Below, in pieces: positions 1-12,512 of a stretch of 64,000 nucleotides of DNA. This DNA comes from Malurus cyaneus samueli (taxonomy: Eukaryota > Chordata > Aves > Passeriformes > Maluridae). The notes under the pieces were generated by a model. It worked only from the letters and a program-made list of their open reading frames with translations. It made no database searches and was not told the DNA's origin. The translations under genes and the position numbers were made by a program. The stretch is taken from positions 13,530,908 through 13,594,907 of the forward strand of contig CM019238.1 in the NCBI GenBank assembly GCA_009741485.1, read 5' to 3'. How positions within the stretch are numbered: the first letter of the stretch is position 1; the number at the start of each line of letters is the position of its first letter.

Positions 1-407
1 GCGCAGCCAGGAGCTGTCCCCGGCTCAGGGTGGCTGCAGAGCCCTCGCCAGCTGTCCCCGGTGTCCCGGCAGCTGGCACAGCCCGTCCCTGGCACAGGGA
101 GACTCCCCCAAACCCTCTCAGCTTCCCCACGTGCCACCTCTGCCTCCTGGCATTTGATGTCACCGCGAGTCCAGCCGGTCACCTGAGCTCCCTCCTCCCC
201 ATCCTGTCGTTTCTCTTTCCCTTCCCTGTGGCTTTGTGCCGTTTTTCCCCCTTCTGCGAGCTGATGTCTTTTCTTTTCCCACTTCCGTAGCACGAATACC
301 CACATGCCTTATCTCCTTCCCCCATCCCATCCTGAAGCCTATTTATACAGAGCCTGGCTCCTGCCCAGCCTGCCAGCGGGACGGGGCTGCCAGCGCCGCA
401 GCCCAAC
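1..407 (+). promoter_or_regulatory. Upstream region and 5' UTR of the LRRC32-like gene
   Basis: No convincing coding exon is seen here. A TATA-like element (TATTTATA) lies at 340-347, about 60 bases before the start codon at 408, so a short 5' UTR is plausible. The open frames in this stretch are low-complexity and match nothing I recognise. The core promoter call is an inference from position. Confidence 0.4.
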
Positions 408-2968
408 ATGCTCTGGGCTGCCCGGGGATGTTTCCTGCTCTGGCTGCTCCCGGCCATCCTCAGAGCCCGGGCTAGTCCTGAGACGGGGCCCAGCTCCGCG
501 CTGTGCCGGCAGGTAAGGCTGTTTTCTGAGCAGCACCTGGGCTGGGATGGCTCCAGCATCCCTCTGGATCTCCTCCCTATGGCTCTCACCTCCCTCCAGC
601 CTCCGTGCCTTTAACTTTGCCAGTTTTTCCTCTGTTTTCCTGCCTTGGAGCTGGTCCCCTGCGAGATGGTCCCTGGCACTCAGTGATTCCTGTGTCCCTG
701 CTGTGCCTGAGGTGCTCGGAGGATGGAGTGCAGGGATTCCAGGGGATGCTGGTGAGGCAGTTGGGAGCCTGGATGGGGAACAGCAGGTTTTTGTTCCCCC
801 AACAGAAATCAGATTCTCCCCATCCACATCCCCAGCTCCAGAGGGAATAGGAGCGAGAAGAAAGGTGGAGCCTACAGAGCGCCCTTCCTCTGCCTGAACA
901 GGGATGCTGTGGGCCAGCTGGGCTTGGGAAGGGGGAGCAGCGCTCATTCCCACTTTTCATGCCCATCTTGGGCAGCAGCTGGCTCGCCTGGAGCTGTGGT
1001 TTGTAGCCCCCCCTCATTCACTCCTCCCCCGTTTCTCCACAGAGCCCCTCGAAGGTGTCTTGCAAAGGAGTTGGCCTGCGGAAGTTTCCCGAGGAGCTTG
1101 GCCAAGGAATTAAGCACCTTGAACTTTCCAACAACTTCATCCAAAACCTGTCAGGCAGCTACATGCCAGGATTTGGGCAGCTGGAGTACCTGGATGTGTG
1201 TTTCAACCAGCTGGAAGCCGTGTCAGCCACCACCCTGGCTCGGCTGCCTCGGCTGCGCTCGCTCCTCCTGGGCTCGAACCACCTGGACCGGAATTATTTG
1301 GCTAACGGAGATGCCTTCCGTTTGCTCAGGAAAATAGAGGTCCTGGACCTGTCTGTGAACAACCTGGAGAGCCACATGGCCAGCTGGTACATCAGCAACC
1401 TCACCAGCCTGCGGGTGCTGGATCTCTCTGGGAACAGGATAACCAAACTGCTGGCAGGGACCTTTCGGAGCTCTCCACGGCTGCGCCAGCTCGACCTCAG
1501 TGACAACTACATCATGGACATCCAGGAGGGAGCTTTTGAGCCTCTGGAGGAGCTGGAGGTGCTGAACTTGGCTCTGAATTCCCTCCACTGTATCTCTGGC
1601 TTCAGCCTCACGCAGCTGCACGTTTTAAACCTCAGCTACAACTCCCTGGAGCTCTTCTTCTCCGAGGAGGCAGCGGAGCCCTACCTGCTCCGAGTGCTCG
1701 ACTTGAGCCATAACAGACTTCTCTCCTTCCCAGCGCTCCCCAAAGCCCATGATCTCACACACTTAAACCTCTCCAACAACCTCATTGCTTCCCTGCTCCC
1801 AGGCTCGCCCCGTCCTGGGGAGTTTGTCCTTTTCTACAAGGAGATGGAGAGGTTCAACAGGACCGTGCATCCTGCGGCCGCTCTGACACGTCTGGCTGAC
1901 CTGGATCTCAGCAATAACCTTCTGAAGCTGTTCCCATTTTCCTTCTTCCACCCTCTGGGCTCCCTGCACAGCCTCAGCCTGGCCAGGAACTGTCTTCAGG
2001 AGGTGGCCAGGGAATCCCTCTCCAATGGCACGGAGCTGTCCGTACGCTCGCTGGACCTCCACAGCAACGCCCTCCGTGTGCTGCCACGCTGGTTCTTCGA
2101 TTCCCTGCCTCACCTGGAATCCATGGATCTGGGCTCCAACAGCCTCCAGCCTTGTGAGAGCTGGGGAAATGGCCTGGGCAGGGGTTTGGGAGGGGATTCT
2201 CACTCCTGCACCCCTTTCTACAACGTTCCCCGCTTGAAGCGCCTGAGCCTGTCCAAGAACAACATCTCCAGGCTGCAGCCCTACGCCTTCAGCCGGACCC
2301 TGCTGCTCTCCCTGGACCTGTCAGGGAACAGAGACTTGTCCATGCCCACAGGAGCACTGGGGGGGCTGGAGCTGTCCCTGCAGGAGCTGTCTCTGAGGGA
2401 CAACCAGATGGACGAGAGGCAGGCAGCACTGCCCTGCCTGGGCACGCTCCGAGTGCTGGACCTGTCGGGAAACCGCCTGAGCCTGCTGCCCGCGGGGCTC
2501 TCCTGCTCCCCGCTGGAGAGCCTGGACATTCGGGATAACAACCTGCAGACACTGGGCACGGCTGGGAGCTGGTCCCGCAGCCTGAGGGCCGTGTCCTTGG
2601 CCGGGAACCCCTGGAGCTGCTGCTCTCTGGGCTGGCTGGACACGCTGCGTGCGGCCGGCGTGGCCGTGCCGGACCTGGCCCGAGCCCGCTGTGCCTTCCA
2701 GGAGCACGGCCGGAATATCTCAGCCAGCATCGCCGGCACACCCCGCTGGATCTGCCCCCAGCCCAAGGGCACTGCCTCCCTGGCTCTGCTCGTGGCTCTG
2801 GTGGGCCTTTCCCTCCTCAGTGCTGGCGCTTTCTGCCTCCTGCGGAAAGGGCGGAACGCTCCGGGGTGTGCTGGATTCAGGAACAACAGGGTGGGAGTGT
2901 CCCAGCCCCATCCCAAAGGAGAGGGGTCAGCCAAGGAGAGGACACCTGAAAGCATCACCAAAGTATAG
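408..2968 (+). CDS. LRRC32 (GARP)-like leucine-rich repeat membrane protein
   Basis: Two coding exons, 408-512 and 1043-2968, joined in phase 0 at GTAAGG and CCACAG, give 676 residues (human GARP has 662). Residues 1-22 are a signal peptide. About 20 leucine-rich repeats follow, interrupted near residues 290-305 as in GARP. A cysteine-rich cap (NPWSCCSLGWL, about 557-606) precedes one transmembrane helix near 613-634 and a 40-residue tail. The stretch around residues 193-240 (MDIQEGAF, CISGFSL, LNLSYNSLE) tracks human GARP closely. GARP tethers latent TGF-beta at the cell surface through two cysteines (C211 and C350 in human); Cys218 and Cys352 sit in the same local contexts here (LHCISGF and LARNCLQ). 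NRROS/LRRC33 is the alternative relative. It is followed by WNT11B, as LRRC32 neighbours WNT11 on human 11q13.5. The role as a TGF-beta carrier is inferred from the family. Confidence 0.85.
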
Positions 2969-3027
2969 GCCAGAGCTGCAGCCATCGGTCAGAACTCTAT
3001 TTTTTTTTGTTTTTTTTTTATATATAA

Positions 3028-3033
3028 ATTAAA
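3028..3033 (+). terminator. Poly(A) signal of the LRRC32-like gene
   Basis: ATTAAA lies 60 bases after the stop codon in a T- and A-rich stretch, with a T/G-rich region just downstream. This implies a very short 3' UTR. Confidence 0.6.
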
Positions 3034-3059
3034 GAATAATATTATTGTGCTTTAGGTCT

Positions 3060-6000
3060 CGCTGGTGATTTGTGAACGCGGTGATGGGAGCATGGTGGGT
3101 GCTGGGCTCTGGGCCACCTCCCCTTCTCCAGAAGGGAGGATCCCCCATCCCCTCTGATCTCTGCCAGGAATTACACATGGAATTTGGGCTGCCATCACAA
3201 TTCCCATCACCCAGCCCTGGGCTGGCTGCAGAGGTCACCCCACTCCCTCCACATCACACCCAACTGGGAATTGTGTCCACTGGGGCCACCTGGGCATTTC
3301 CCATCTTGCCCCCTTAAGAATGTTTAAAATCTCTGCTAAATCCCTCCTGCTGCTCCTGCAGCATTCCCTAATCCAGAAAATGGGAATGGGATTGGCATTG
3401 GCACTGGTTTTTGGGGGCAGCTCACAGTGCCGGGGTGGGGAGGGGGTTTCTGTGGGATTCTGCCTACCTCTCTGCTGCCTTTCCCTGCTGTGGATGCCGG
3501 GAGGAATTCCACCCTGCCTTCATCCACGGGGATAATGGGAATGGCAGAAATGGGAGTCTGCTGTCCCTGGCTGGCACAAGGTATCCCACCCTCAGTGCTG
3601 GGACCCCGAGGTGATGGTGGCAGAGGCAGCTGGTCCCAGCACAGGGTGAGTGCTGCCTGAGCCATGGTGCTGGGTGAGTTTGGCACCCTCTGAGCATCCC
3701 CCAAAGCCAGGGATGATCCAGGGGCTCAGACCCCACCTTGGGAAGGCACAGGAGGAGGTGCTGAGTGGGATTGTCACTGTGAGGGGGTGTCCATCTACCC
3801 CTTGAGAGACCTGTCCAGCTCTCCAGGGCAGAGTGTGAGTGTTAGAGAATAAAGAGGAGCACCTGGAGGGCTGGCCCAGCTCCAGAAAGGGTAAAACTGA
3901 GGCTGCAGAGAAACCTTTAATGTTTCCCATCCATTTGGTTCCACCTTGGAAGTCCCCAGCTGGGCCCAGTCACCTCCACACACCTGGTGAGTTGGAACTG
4001 TGGGAACAAAAGGGCTTGGAAGTTACTTAAAATCCCAATTACTTCATTTTCTTCTTCCTTTTTTGCATTCTTTTCTTTCAAGCTTATCACGGTTTTACTG
4101 GGAAGCAAAAAGGGCCTTTTTGGTGTAAAATAAGTCAGGGCTTCAGCTTCCTGTCCTTTCCAGGACCCCTGGTGACTTTGGTGGCCCCACATTTCCAGCC
4201 CTGCCTCAGTTTCCCTCTGTTCCAGGGCTCTGTGCCCTGTCACAGCGAGTGGCAATGGCAGGGGAGCCTGTCCCTGTGTGTCACCCCCCTGCAGGACCTT
4301 GGGGACAGGAGGAAGCTCAGCCTCCCAGTCTAGGGCTGCTCGTTGCTGCATCTCCTGCTCCCTCATCCCCCTCCCCTTGGAGCTCCCGTGTCCCTTTTGG
4401 GTCACCAAAAGTGCCACAGCCACCACCCCTTGTCCCCTCCCATCCCGGTGTTCCCGGCTCCACCCCCAGTGCTGTCCCCACTGATGTCCCTGGGCTATGG
4501 GTATGGAGCATCCCAGGAGCTGCTGTGCCCTCCTGGGGCTTCTCCCCAGCAGTGTCCCCTGTCCTCGGGTGGCACCTGCTCTCCCAGTGTCCACAGGTGA
4601 GTTCACAATGTCCCTGGGGCAGGGATTTGCTTTTCCAGCCCCCACAAAGTGCTGGGACAGCAGCAGGTGAGCTCAGCACATCCCTGATGCCATGCCAGCC
4701 TCCCACCCCAGCGTTCAGTGACATTGCAGGGACACTTGGGGACCCCCAGAGCCTTCACTGGGTGTTTCTGCTGCGTTTTTGTGGCCTCTGTTCCTCGTTT
4801 AACCCCTCCCCAGGCTGTGCTTCCCACTTGTATCACCAGGACTTGTCCTGCCCTTGGTGCCGCTGCTCCCTGCAGCATCTTCCCGGCGCTGAGCCGGGAC
4901 TGGGGACGGGCGGGGACACCACGTACCACCCACGGCTGCTCAGGGACACCATGTGCTGCCGGCACCCGGTGCCAGGCGCTGCCTCGGCCATCCTGAGTGT
5001 CCCCAGCCCTGTTTATCCCCGAGCAGCAGCTGGCGGGGGTTGACCCCTTCGGGGCGGTGGCGCTTGGGGACAGCGGCTGCTGATCCCTGGGTTTTCTCTG
5101 GGGATTGAAGCAGCTGCTGAAAAATGTACTGAAAACAGCGGGGAGGATCCTGGGGTTGGTTTTACCCCACGGTAAAGGATCCTGAATAACGGGACTTGAT
5201 CTTGGAGGATTTTTCCAACTTTCCATCTTTCACCCCAGGGAAAGGGGGGAAGAGGGAGAACTTCCCAGGCCAAGAAGGGGCTGTGAAGGTGTGGAAAAGG
5301 AGCCAGGGAAATGGTGTTGGGTTATCCCCGTTACTGATGTCCGTGTGCTGTCCCAGCTCAAAGGAAAATGGGATTACAGGTCATGGTCCCATGGTTTCAC
5401 CAAGAATTTAAACTGAGGGCAAGATCCCCTTCTCCCAGCCCCAGGAACAGCTTGGCCAGGAGCTGGGCACGGGGTGAGCCTGTGCTGGTCCAGGGGACAA
5501 CAAGGTGCCACCAAACCACGTTCGTGTCCCCAGGAGCCAGCACGAGGCCAAGAGAAACCCGGGGTCTGTCCTGAGCTCTGCTCTGCTCCTCATCCGGAGC
5601 TTCCCGTGCTTTAGGGGAAATGGTTTCCCTATCCCAGGCATGTCTTGGCATCTCCAGCGTTTTCTTGATCCAAAAGGAGGGCACAAGATCTGTAGAATAT
5701 TAAATTTTGAACAAATAAAGCGGCGATGCCAAAAATGTTGCATTTTCATGTCAGGCTGAAAGGCGGCAGGACGTAAATTTTGGTCTGACACAAAAAAAAA
5801 AGCAGCAGTGATTAAAATGTTGTGACCATTGACAAATTTTCTAGAGAACTGGTTGAGAAATCCAGCAAAGCTCATTCTTTCCAGTGGAAAGCCTTCACAT
5901 TTCCCTTGGATCTGCATTTTCAGAGAAGAATAGATTTTTATCAAAAATTTCCACCGAGCTGTTTCACTCACCCAGGCGGAAATTACCTTCTCTCAGCTCC

Positions 6001-9000
6001 CCTCGGTTACAGCGCCTTTTTCTTTTCCCCTTTCTGATCTTTTTTTTTTTTTTTTTTTTTCCTTCTTCCTGGAATGTCCAGAGGCTTTCATTGCAGGAGC
6101 TGAGGGATATCCTGGGAAGTTCCTGGCAAATCTTTGTCCTCAGGCCACCCCAGCTGGGGAGAGCAGGGAGAGCGTTTCTCCCCCTCTGGGTTAAGACAGA
6201 GCCTAAATCAATCTAAATCTCCCCAATCCTGCTAAGATAAGGAAGATAACGTGTCCCTTCACTCAGCTGAAGGCCCATCCGCTTCCAGAGGGCTGCTGGA
6301 GGAACCATTTCTTTAATTTTCCCAGGTTTTGCTGCAGTGCCCGTTCCCAAATCCTTTGGATCTCATCCTTGTGCCATCCTGGCTGCCTGGGATGTGCTCC
6401 CGGTGAATGTGGCGCTGTCTTTGTGGCTTTGGGATGGCACAAGAGGCTGGTGGCACCTCCAGGACACCACCCCGCGTCCCTCCCATGCCCGGGGCTGGTT
6501 CCCATTATCCGTCCCTGCCCCAGCGCCTCCGTGACTGGCACAGCTCCCCGCAGCCCCGGGGAGAGGTCGGGCGTGTTGTTCATGACACTTCTGCTCCTCT
6601 CAGGGCGCTCCGGCCGGGCTGGCACCTCCATCCCGAGGCACCTCGGGCTGTGCAGATGGGGAACGTGTCCCCCCGTGTCCCCCCGTGTCCCCCCTGCCCT
6701 GAATGCCACCTCCCCGGGCCGGGGGGGACAGATGTTCTGCAGCTGGATCCTCCCTGCCAGCTGTGCCCGAGCTGCCTGCAGGGGGACACCGCCACGGGGA
6801 CAGGCAGTGCTGTCACCGGCACCGGGAAATGTCGCCTCGTGTCGTGTCCTCACAGCAGGTGCAGATCTGTCCCCGCTCCCAGATTTGGGGCTCTGGGTGG
6901 CTGTGGGGTCAGTGACACTGGGAGGTGGCTCTGTAGGATCAGGTGCCTGCCACCCCCAGCCTGTTCTCGGTACCTGTCCCGTGCTCTTCCCTGGAAAGAG
7001 GAAGGGGATGGTTTCTCTGAAGGAAAGCAGAGCTCCACGGCAGGAAGGGCTCCCGACACCCTGGGGTGACCCTCCTGCTGTCCCCCTCTCCAGAGGGGAC
7101 AGGGTCCTGCTCTCCAGCAGCAGCAGGGATCTCATCCCCAGTCTGGGATGTGGCAGCAGCTGCCAGGGGGGGCAGGACAACGTCAGTGCCACATGACCCA
7201 CGTGCCACCACCCCCTGCGTCACTGTCGCTGTCATTGTCACCGCACTGGCACAGGCTCCACGCAAAAGGATGTGGCTCCTCACGGGGTCAGTCGGGAGGT
7301 GAGGGTGCAATGGGGCACCGAGGTCACCGGGGTCTGAGGGGACACTTTGATGGCAGGGGAACCCCTGAAATGTCCCCTCCTGAGCCATGGGGAGCTGGGA
7401 CAGGGCATGGGGACCCCACGTGCCCACACAGGGCACAAACCACTCCCAGGTGTTTGCTTTGGCCGCTGTCCGAGCCCCAGGAGTGAGGGGACACCAACCT
7501 TTGGCCATCCAGGACAACTCTTGGCTGTTCCCCCACTAAAACCTCATCCTGGAGCTCTGACCCTGCACCAGCTCTGCCCCTTGAGCCCTTCCTGGAGCTG
7601 TCCCCTCTCAGTGTACCCAAGGTGGCTGACACCAGGAGGTTGGGGAAACTTTTCCCAATGTTCTCCTTGCTCCTTTTTCTCCCCCTGTGCTGGGGAAGAA
7701 AAGCCTCTCCTGGGCTGGGAATCCCCTCCTGCCTCCCTCCTTCCCTCCAGCCCATCTTGGAAGGGGAAGGAAGGGGTATTTTTAGCACTCACCCTCGGGT
7801 TGTTTCAAGGATTGAGCTAAAAAGAGGAATTGGCATTCAAAGGAGGGCTGGCTTGGCTTTAAAAGGAAGGGCTTGTGCTTTTCTTCCTACTCAGGCATTG
7901 CAAAATTTTTCTGTGAAAAGGGATTGGTAAAAATACCTCTTATGGGAGGTGGCAGCCTGTGACAGCGGTGTCACAGTTCCCTGTGCTGGCACCGCTTCCC
8001 TTGCCCAGTTGCCAGGGTGAGCTCCCATCCCCTAGGAAGGGCTGGGGTGGGACTAAACCCCCCTGTCCTGGTGCTGCTCACAGCTCCCATCACCTGTGAA
8101 GCTAATTCCCTCCTGCCAGCCCATCCTGGAGCAGCTCCTTTTGGCATTCCTGCTTTCCAGCAGCTTTTCCTGACCATTCCCAAGACTTCTGAACCCCCTG
8201 GGAACTCAGGTGCCTTCCTTGCTGCCCAGTGTTGTTCTGGCAACACCCTGGAGATCCTCCAGACCCCAAAACATCATCCACACCTGAGGAGGAAGCTGGA
8301 AGACACAAAGGACAGAACCCAAAGCGTGGGGTTTGGAGTTTAGGGAATATAGGCTTGGGTTATCCATGTGTTCCTTCTTTTCTCTCCACCATTTAACCAA
8401 TCCCCTTGTCACTTCCTGGGATTTGGGAGTGGCCTGGGACCCTCCCTCAAGGGCCATTGCCCCAGCACAATAAGCCTTTGAATCCCAAGGGAAGTTTGGG
8501 AAGGATGATGATTCAAACTGCATGCACTGGTTTTAGTGCACGTCATCCCAAGTCAAAGGAAGGACACGAGGGGACAATAATTGACCATCCAGGCATGTCC
8601 TATCAAGGTGAGAGGTCACAGGGGGGATGACAACCAGCCCCCAGTTCAGTTCTGTCAAGGAAAAGCACCTTCCAGAGAGAGGGGAAGTGGCACAGCCAGG
8701 GAGAAAGTGAAAGCCTACAACGCGGGTTTCAACCTGTGACTCCTTCCAAAACCTGGGGTCAGCTGGGCTTGTGTCAAATGTCCCTGCCACTGTGGGAAAT
8801 CCCGGTCCACCTGGTTCCTCACAGGCTCCAAGCAGCACTTTTGGTTTTGTGCTTGTAGGAGAGACAAATCTCGAGAAATGCACCTTGTGACAGGCACATG
8901 CCAGCCCCGGCCATGGCACCTTGGGCAGCTCTGCTGGTACTTCCAGGGCTGGTGCCAGTGTCAGGTGCTGCTTCAGGGATGTGCACCCTTCTGGGTCAAG

Positions 9001-9109
9001 GAAAATGTGCTTTTTAAAGGTTTTTGTAGAGGAAATAAGAAAAAGAGGTAGAAATTATGGGCCTGTGCTGATTTCAAAGGAGGGTGTAGCCAGGGGGATC
9101 GGGCTGTGC
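3060..9109. other. Intergenic region between the LRRC32-like gene and WNT11B
   Basis: About 6 kb with no gene that I can support. The reading frames here (for example 4249-5043 plus and 6263-7201 minus) are proline-, serine- and glycine-rich, lack splice or start context, and have no recognisable domain. A T-run of about 21 bases sits at 6040-6060. The part from 5690 to 6100 is more AT-rich than its flanks. I recognise no repeat family here. Confidence 0.5.
6040..6060. repeat. Poly(T) tract
   Basis: An uninterrupted T-run of about 21 bases. It could be a reversed retroposon tail, but I see no element body beside it. Confidence 0.8.
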
Positions 9110-9306
9110 TCCCAGGGGACAAGGGACAGGAGGACATGCCCTGTGCCAGGGGAGGTTTAGTTGGATTTTGGGAAAAATTCCTCATGGAAAGGGCTGCCCA
9201 GGGCAGTGGTAGAGTCACATCCCTGCAGGGATTTAAAAGCTGTGTGGATGTGGCACTTGGGGACACGGTCAGCAGTGGCCTTGGCAGTGCTGGGGGAACA
9301 TCCTGC
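9110..9306 (+). repeat. CR1 LINE fragment
   Basis: The stretch carries typical CR1 words in order: GGAGGTTTAGTTGGAT, GGCTGCCCAGGGCAGTGG, GAGTCACATCCCTG and GGATTTAAAAGCTGTGTGG. It is the 3' part of the element in sense orientation and ends before the diagnostic 3' terminus. It lies about 170 bases upstream of the WNT11B TATA box. Confidence 0.8.
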
Positions 9307-9472
9307 AGCACTCATCCCTCAACCCCCTCCAGGTGCTGTTTGGGGACGGTCACTGCTAATGACAGCTGGACCCCCCTGCAGCCCCTCCCTGTCCCTAACC
9401 CTGTGAATGGCCCTGAAACCGCCTTTGTTCCCCTCCCCGGGGGGCAGGACCCGCCACCACCGCCACCGCTGC

Positions 9473-9480
9473 TATAAAAG
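9473..9480 (+). promoter_or_regulatory. TATA box of WNT11B
   Basis: TATAAAAG lies 98 bases before the start codon within a GC-rich stretch. A transcription start near 9503 would be expected. The C-rich 5' UTR (about 9498-9570) consists of degenerate repeats of CCCCATCCCAG-like units. Confidence 0.75.
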
Positions 9481-9577
9481 GGGTGGCGGGGCCGAGCAGC
9501 CCCAACCCTGTTCCCAGTTCCCCATCCCAGCCCCGTCCCAGCCCCATCCCTGCCCCATTCCAGCCCCATTCCCGGCC

Positions 9578-12512
9578 ATGGGCCGCCCAGCTGCCGCTGC
9601 CACTGCGCTGCTGTGCCAGCTGGGTCTCTCCGCAGCCATCCAGTGGCTGTGAGTAGGGATCTGTCCTCCCAGAGCCCCACTTGGAGCTCCCCCCGGGTCT
9701 CTCGGGGTTCTGTGGAGCCCCGGTGACCCCCACCTCTCCCCACAGCGGGCTGGCGGGCAGCGGGGTGGCGTGGAACGAGAGCCAGCACTGCCGGCTGCTG
9801 GTGCCCGAGCAGGTCCAGCTGTGCCGCAGGAACCTGGAGGTGATGCCCAGCGTTGTCCGGGCTGCCCGCCGGACCCTGGCCCTGTGCCAGCAGAGCTTTG
9901 CGGACATGAGGTGGAACTGCTCCTCCATCCAGCGAGCCCCCAGCTTCGGCCCCGAGCTGCTCACAGGTAAGGGATGCTCCTCCCGCTCGGCCCCAGCGGC
10001 ATTCCGGGCTGGAAGGAGAGGCTCTGCCTCCGATTTCTGTTTCGGAGTGAATATCCTGCCTTTACACCGTGTTAATCCTGTGCAGCATCCACCTGGGGGA
10101 GGTGACAGACTGTAACTTCCATTTCAAACAGCTGCCAGAGTCTTGCAAAAAAAAAAAAAAAAAAAACCAGGAGGAAGGGTGGGAATGCAGGCTGGATACG
10201 GGCAGTGCAATATGAGGTGGGGCGAAGGTTAAAAAATTAAAAAATTGAGAAAGCTTGGGTTTAAATAAATTAAATAAAGAAACTCCTTGCACTGTGAGCT
10301 GCTTGAGAGGAGAGCCTGGCCGGGCGGGCAGGAAGCACAAATCCCTGTTTTCTCCGCAGGAACGAGGGAAGCCGCCTTCGTGCACGCCCTGGCAGCGGCG
10401 GCGGTGGCCCAGGGCATCGCCCGCTCCTGCGCCTCCGGAGAGCTCCCGCTCTGCTCCTGCGGCCCCGGCCCCGCCGAGCCCCCCGAAACCGGCTCCCGAT
10501 GGGCGGCTGCGGGGACAACCTGAGCCACGGCTCCAGCTCGGAGCCGCTTTCACCGACGGCTCCGCCCGAGCCGCGCCCGGGGCCACGCCGGGGCTCCGCG
10601 CCGTGAACCGGCACAACGGAGCCGTGGGGCGGGCGGTGGGTACGGTGGGGATGGGGGTATGGAGCCCATCGCGGTCTGGAATGGGGTGTGTGAGCCCCCC
10701 GGGACTCTGCAGTGGGTCACACAGTGGGGCTGAGCCCCCCAGGGCTGTCCAGGGGTGACACGGTGGCTCCGAGCTCCCTGGGACAGACAGGGGCAGAGGG
10801 GCCTGATTTAAGGCAGCAGACTCCAGACAGGTTTTTTGGGATGTCCTGAACATCAGGAGGCAACTAAATGGTTAAAAAGTGTGTTTGCAGACACTCCCCA
10901 CCGCTGCCCCCCTTCCCAGGCATCCCACACCCTTCCCACGGCCAGCTTGAGGTATTCTGACATTTCACACCGGTACTCCCAGTGTTTCTTTCCACCCTCC
11001 TCACTGGAACAACCCTGCCCCATTCCAGTTGGGCTCCCCAGCCCATTAGGTCCTTGCTCTTCCATCCCTTGTTCCCCAGGTGAGGTTTGGGAAGCCTCCA
11101 GCCCTGCTGCCAGCTCCCGTGGGAGGTTCCCCAAGGATCAGGTTCCTATTAGATGGGATTGGAGCAGGGCTGAGCCCTGATTGCCCTGTTATTTCAGCTC
11201 TGAGCTCTTTCATCCCATGGAACATCCCATGGGTGTCCTGGGGAGTCACTCTGAGGGAGAACAATCTCACCTTTTCCCTGTGCTCTGCAGGTGCTCCGTG
11301 ACTCCCTGGATACCCGGTGTAAATGCCACGGGGTTTCAGGCTCCTGCTCAGTGAGGACCTGCTGGAAGGGGCTGCCAGACCTGGGGGAAATCGCCTCTGA
11401 CCTCAAATCCAGGTACCTGGCAGCCCTCAGGGTGACCCACCGGCTCGTGGGGCCCAGGAAGCAGCTGATCCCCAAGGAAGGGGATGCCAGGCCCGTGACA
11501 GAGATGGATCTGGTTTATCTCATCAACTCTCCTGACTATTGCACCCCAAACCCCCAGCTGGGCTCTCTGGGGACACAGGACAGGTAAGAAGAGCTCAGCC
11601 TTTGATTCCAGGAATGCCTGTACTGCTGGGTTTGAGTGTCCCAGGGAGCTGGTGTGCATGGGCTGGGGTGAGCTTACAGCAGAGCCCTGAACCCCTGAAT
11701 CCCTGAATCCCTGAATCCCTGGATCCCTGAATCTCTGAATCCCTGCCTTGTGAGACCCTACCTGCACTGCTGAGTCTGGGTCTGGGGCCCCCAACACAAG
11801 GCAGACATGGACTTGTTGGGACAAATCCAGAGGAGGGCATGGAGCTGCTCCGAGGGGAGCCCCTCTGCCCCTCTCTGAGACAGAGAGTTGGGGGTGCTCA
11901 CCTGGAGAAGAGAAGGCTCCAGGGAGACTCCAGAGCCCCTTCCCGTACCTAAAGGGGCTCCAAGAGAGCTGAAGAGGGACTGGGGACAAGGGATGGAGGG
12001 ACAGGACAAGGGGGATGGCATTAAGGGGAAAGAGGGTAGATGGGATATTGGGGAGGAATTTATTCCTGTGGGGGTGGTGAGGCCCTGGCACAGGGAGCCC
12101 AGAGAAGCTGTGGCTGACCCTGGATCCCTGGAAGTGCCCAAGGCCAGGCTGGACAGGGCTTGGAGAACCTTGGGATAGGAGAAAATGTCCCTGCTCATGG
12201 CAGGAAGTGGCACTGGATGATCTTTAGGGTCCCTTCCAACCCAACCATCCCATGATTCCATGAACCTGCTGCCTCCTGCTCTGGGCACACCAGCTCTGGG
12301 AGAGCCCAGGGTCCCCAGGTGCCACCTCTGTCCCCAGGCCGTGCAACAGGAGCTCCGTGGGCAGTGACAGCTGTGACCTGCTGTGCTGTGGCCGTGGCTA
12401 CAACACCTACACGGAGGAGGTGCAGGAGCGCTGCCACTGCCGCTACCGCTGGTGCTGCTCCGTGGTGTGCAGGCGCTGCCGGCGCAGCCTGGACAGACAC
12501 GTCTGCAAATGA
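9578..12512 (+). CDS. WNT11B: WNT11-family secreted ligand, with two frameshifts in exon 3
   Basis: Five coding exons: 9578-9648, 9746-9966, 10360-10635, 11291-11583 and 12338-12512. They would encode about 345 residues (human WNT11 has 354). Residues 1-20 resemble a signal peptide. Family marks include [14 protein letters not shown], the lipid-attachment loop [11 protein letters not shown] in exon 4, and the cysteine-rich end CCGRGYNTY to [11 protein letters not shown]. Phases fit everywhere except exon 3. There a G appears to be missing at about 10500-10504 (the RWGGCGDN motif) and another at 10529-10531 (SHGLQLG). Supplying two bases makes the exon 276 nt, which fits both neighbours. Everything else is intact, so either the assembly lost two Gs or the gene has recently broken. 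Divergence from WNT11 and the location beside IGBP1 point to WNT11B. The product should act as an extracellular, mostly non-canonical Wnt signal. Confidence 0.88.
10147..10166. repeat. Poly(A) tract in WNT11B intron 2
   Basis: About 20 consecutive A bases. The adjacent sequence has no recognisable retroposon body. Confidence 0.8.
11686..11747. repeat. 8-bp tandem repeat in WNT11B intron 4
   Basis: About seven copies of CTGAATCC with single-base variants (CTGGATCC, CTGAATCT). It lies directly beside the 5' edge of a CR1 fragment. Confidence 0.85.
11765..12262 (+). repeat. CR1 LINE, long 3' fragment
   Basis: This is the longest CR1 copy in the window, about 500 bases in sense orientation. It includes GGAGAAGAGAAGGCTCCAGG, GGCCAGGCTGGACAGGGCTT and GTCCCTTCCAACCCAACCAT, and it ends with the CR1-type terminus TGATTCCATGAA. 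It fills most of WNT11B intron 4. The good match to the consensus words suggests a fairly young insertion. Confidence 0.93.

Noticed and set aside
6263..7201. 312-residue minus-strand frame in the first intergenic region
   Set aside because: Overlapping frames on both strands, no family resemblance, no splice or start context.
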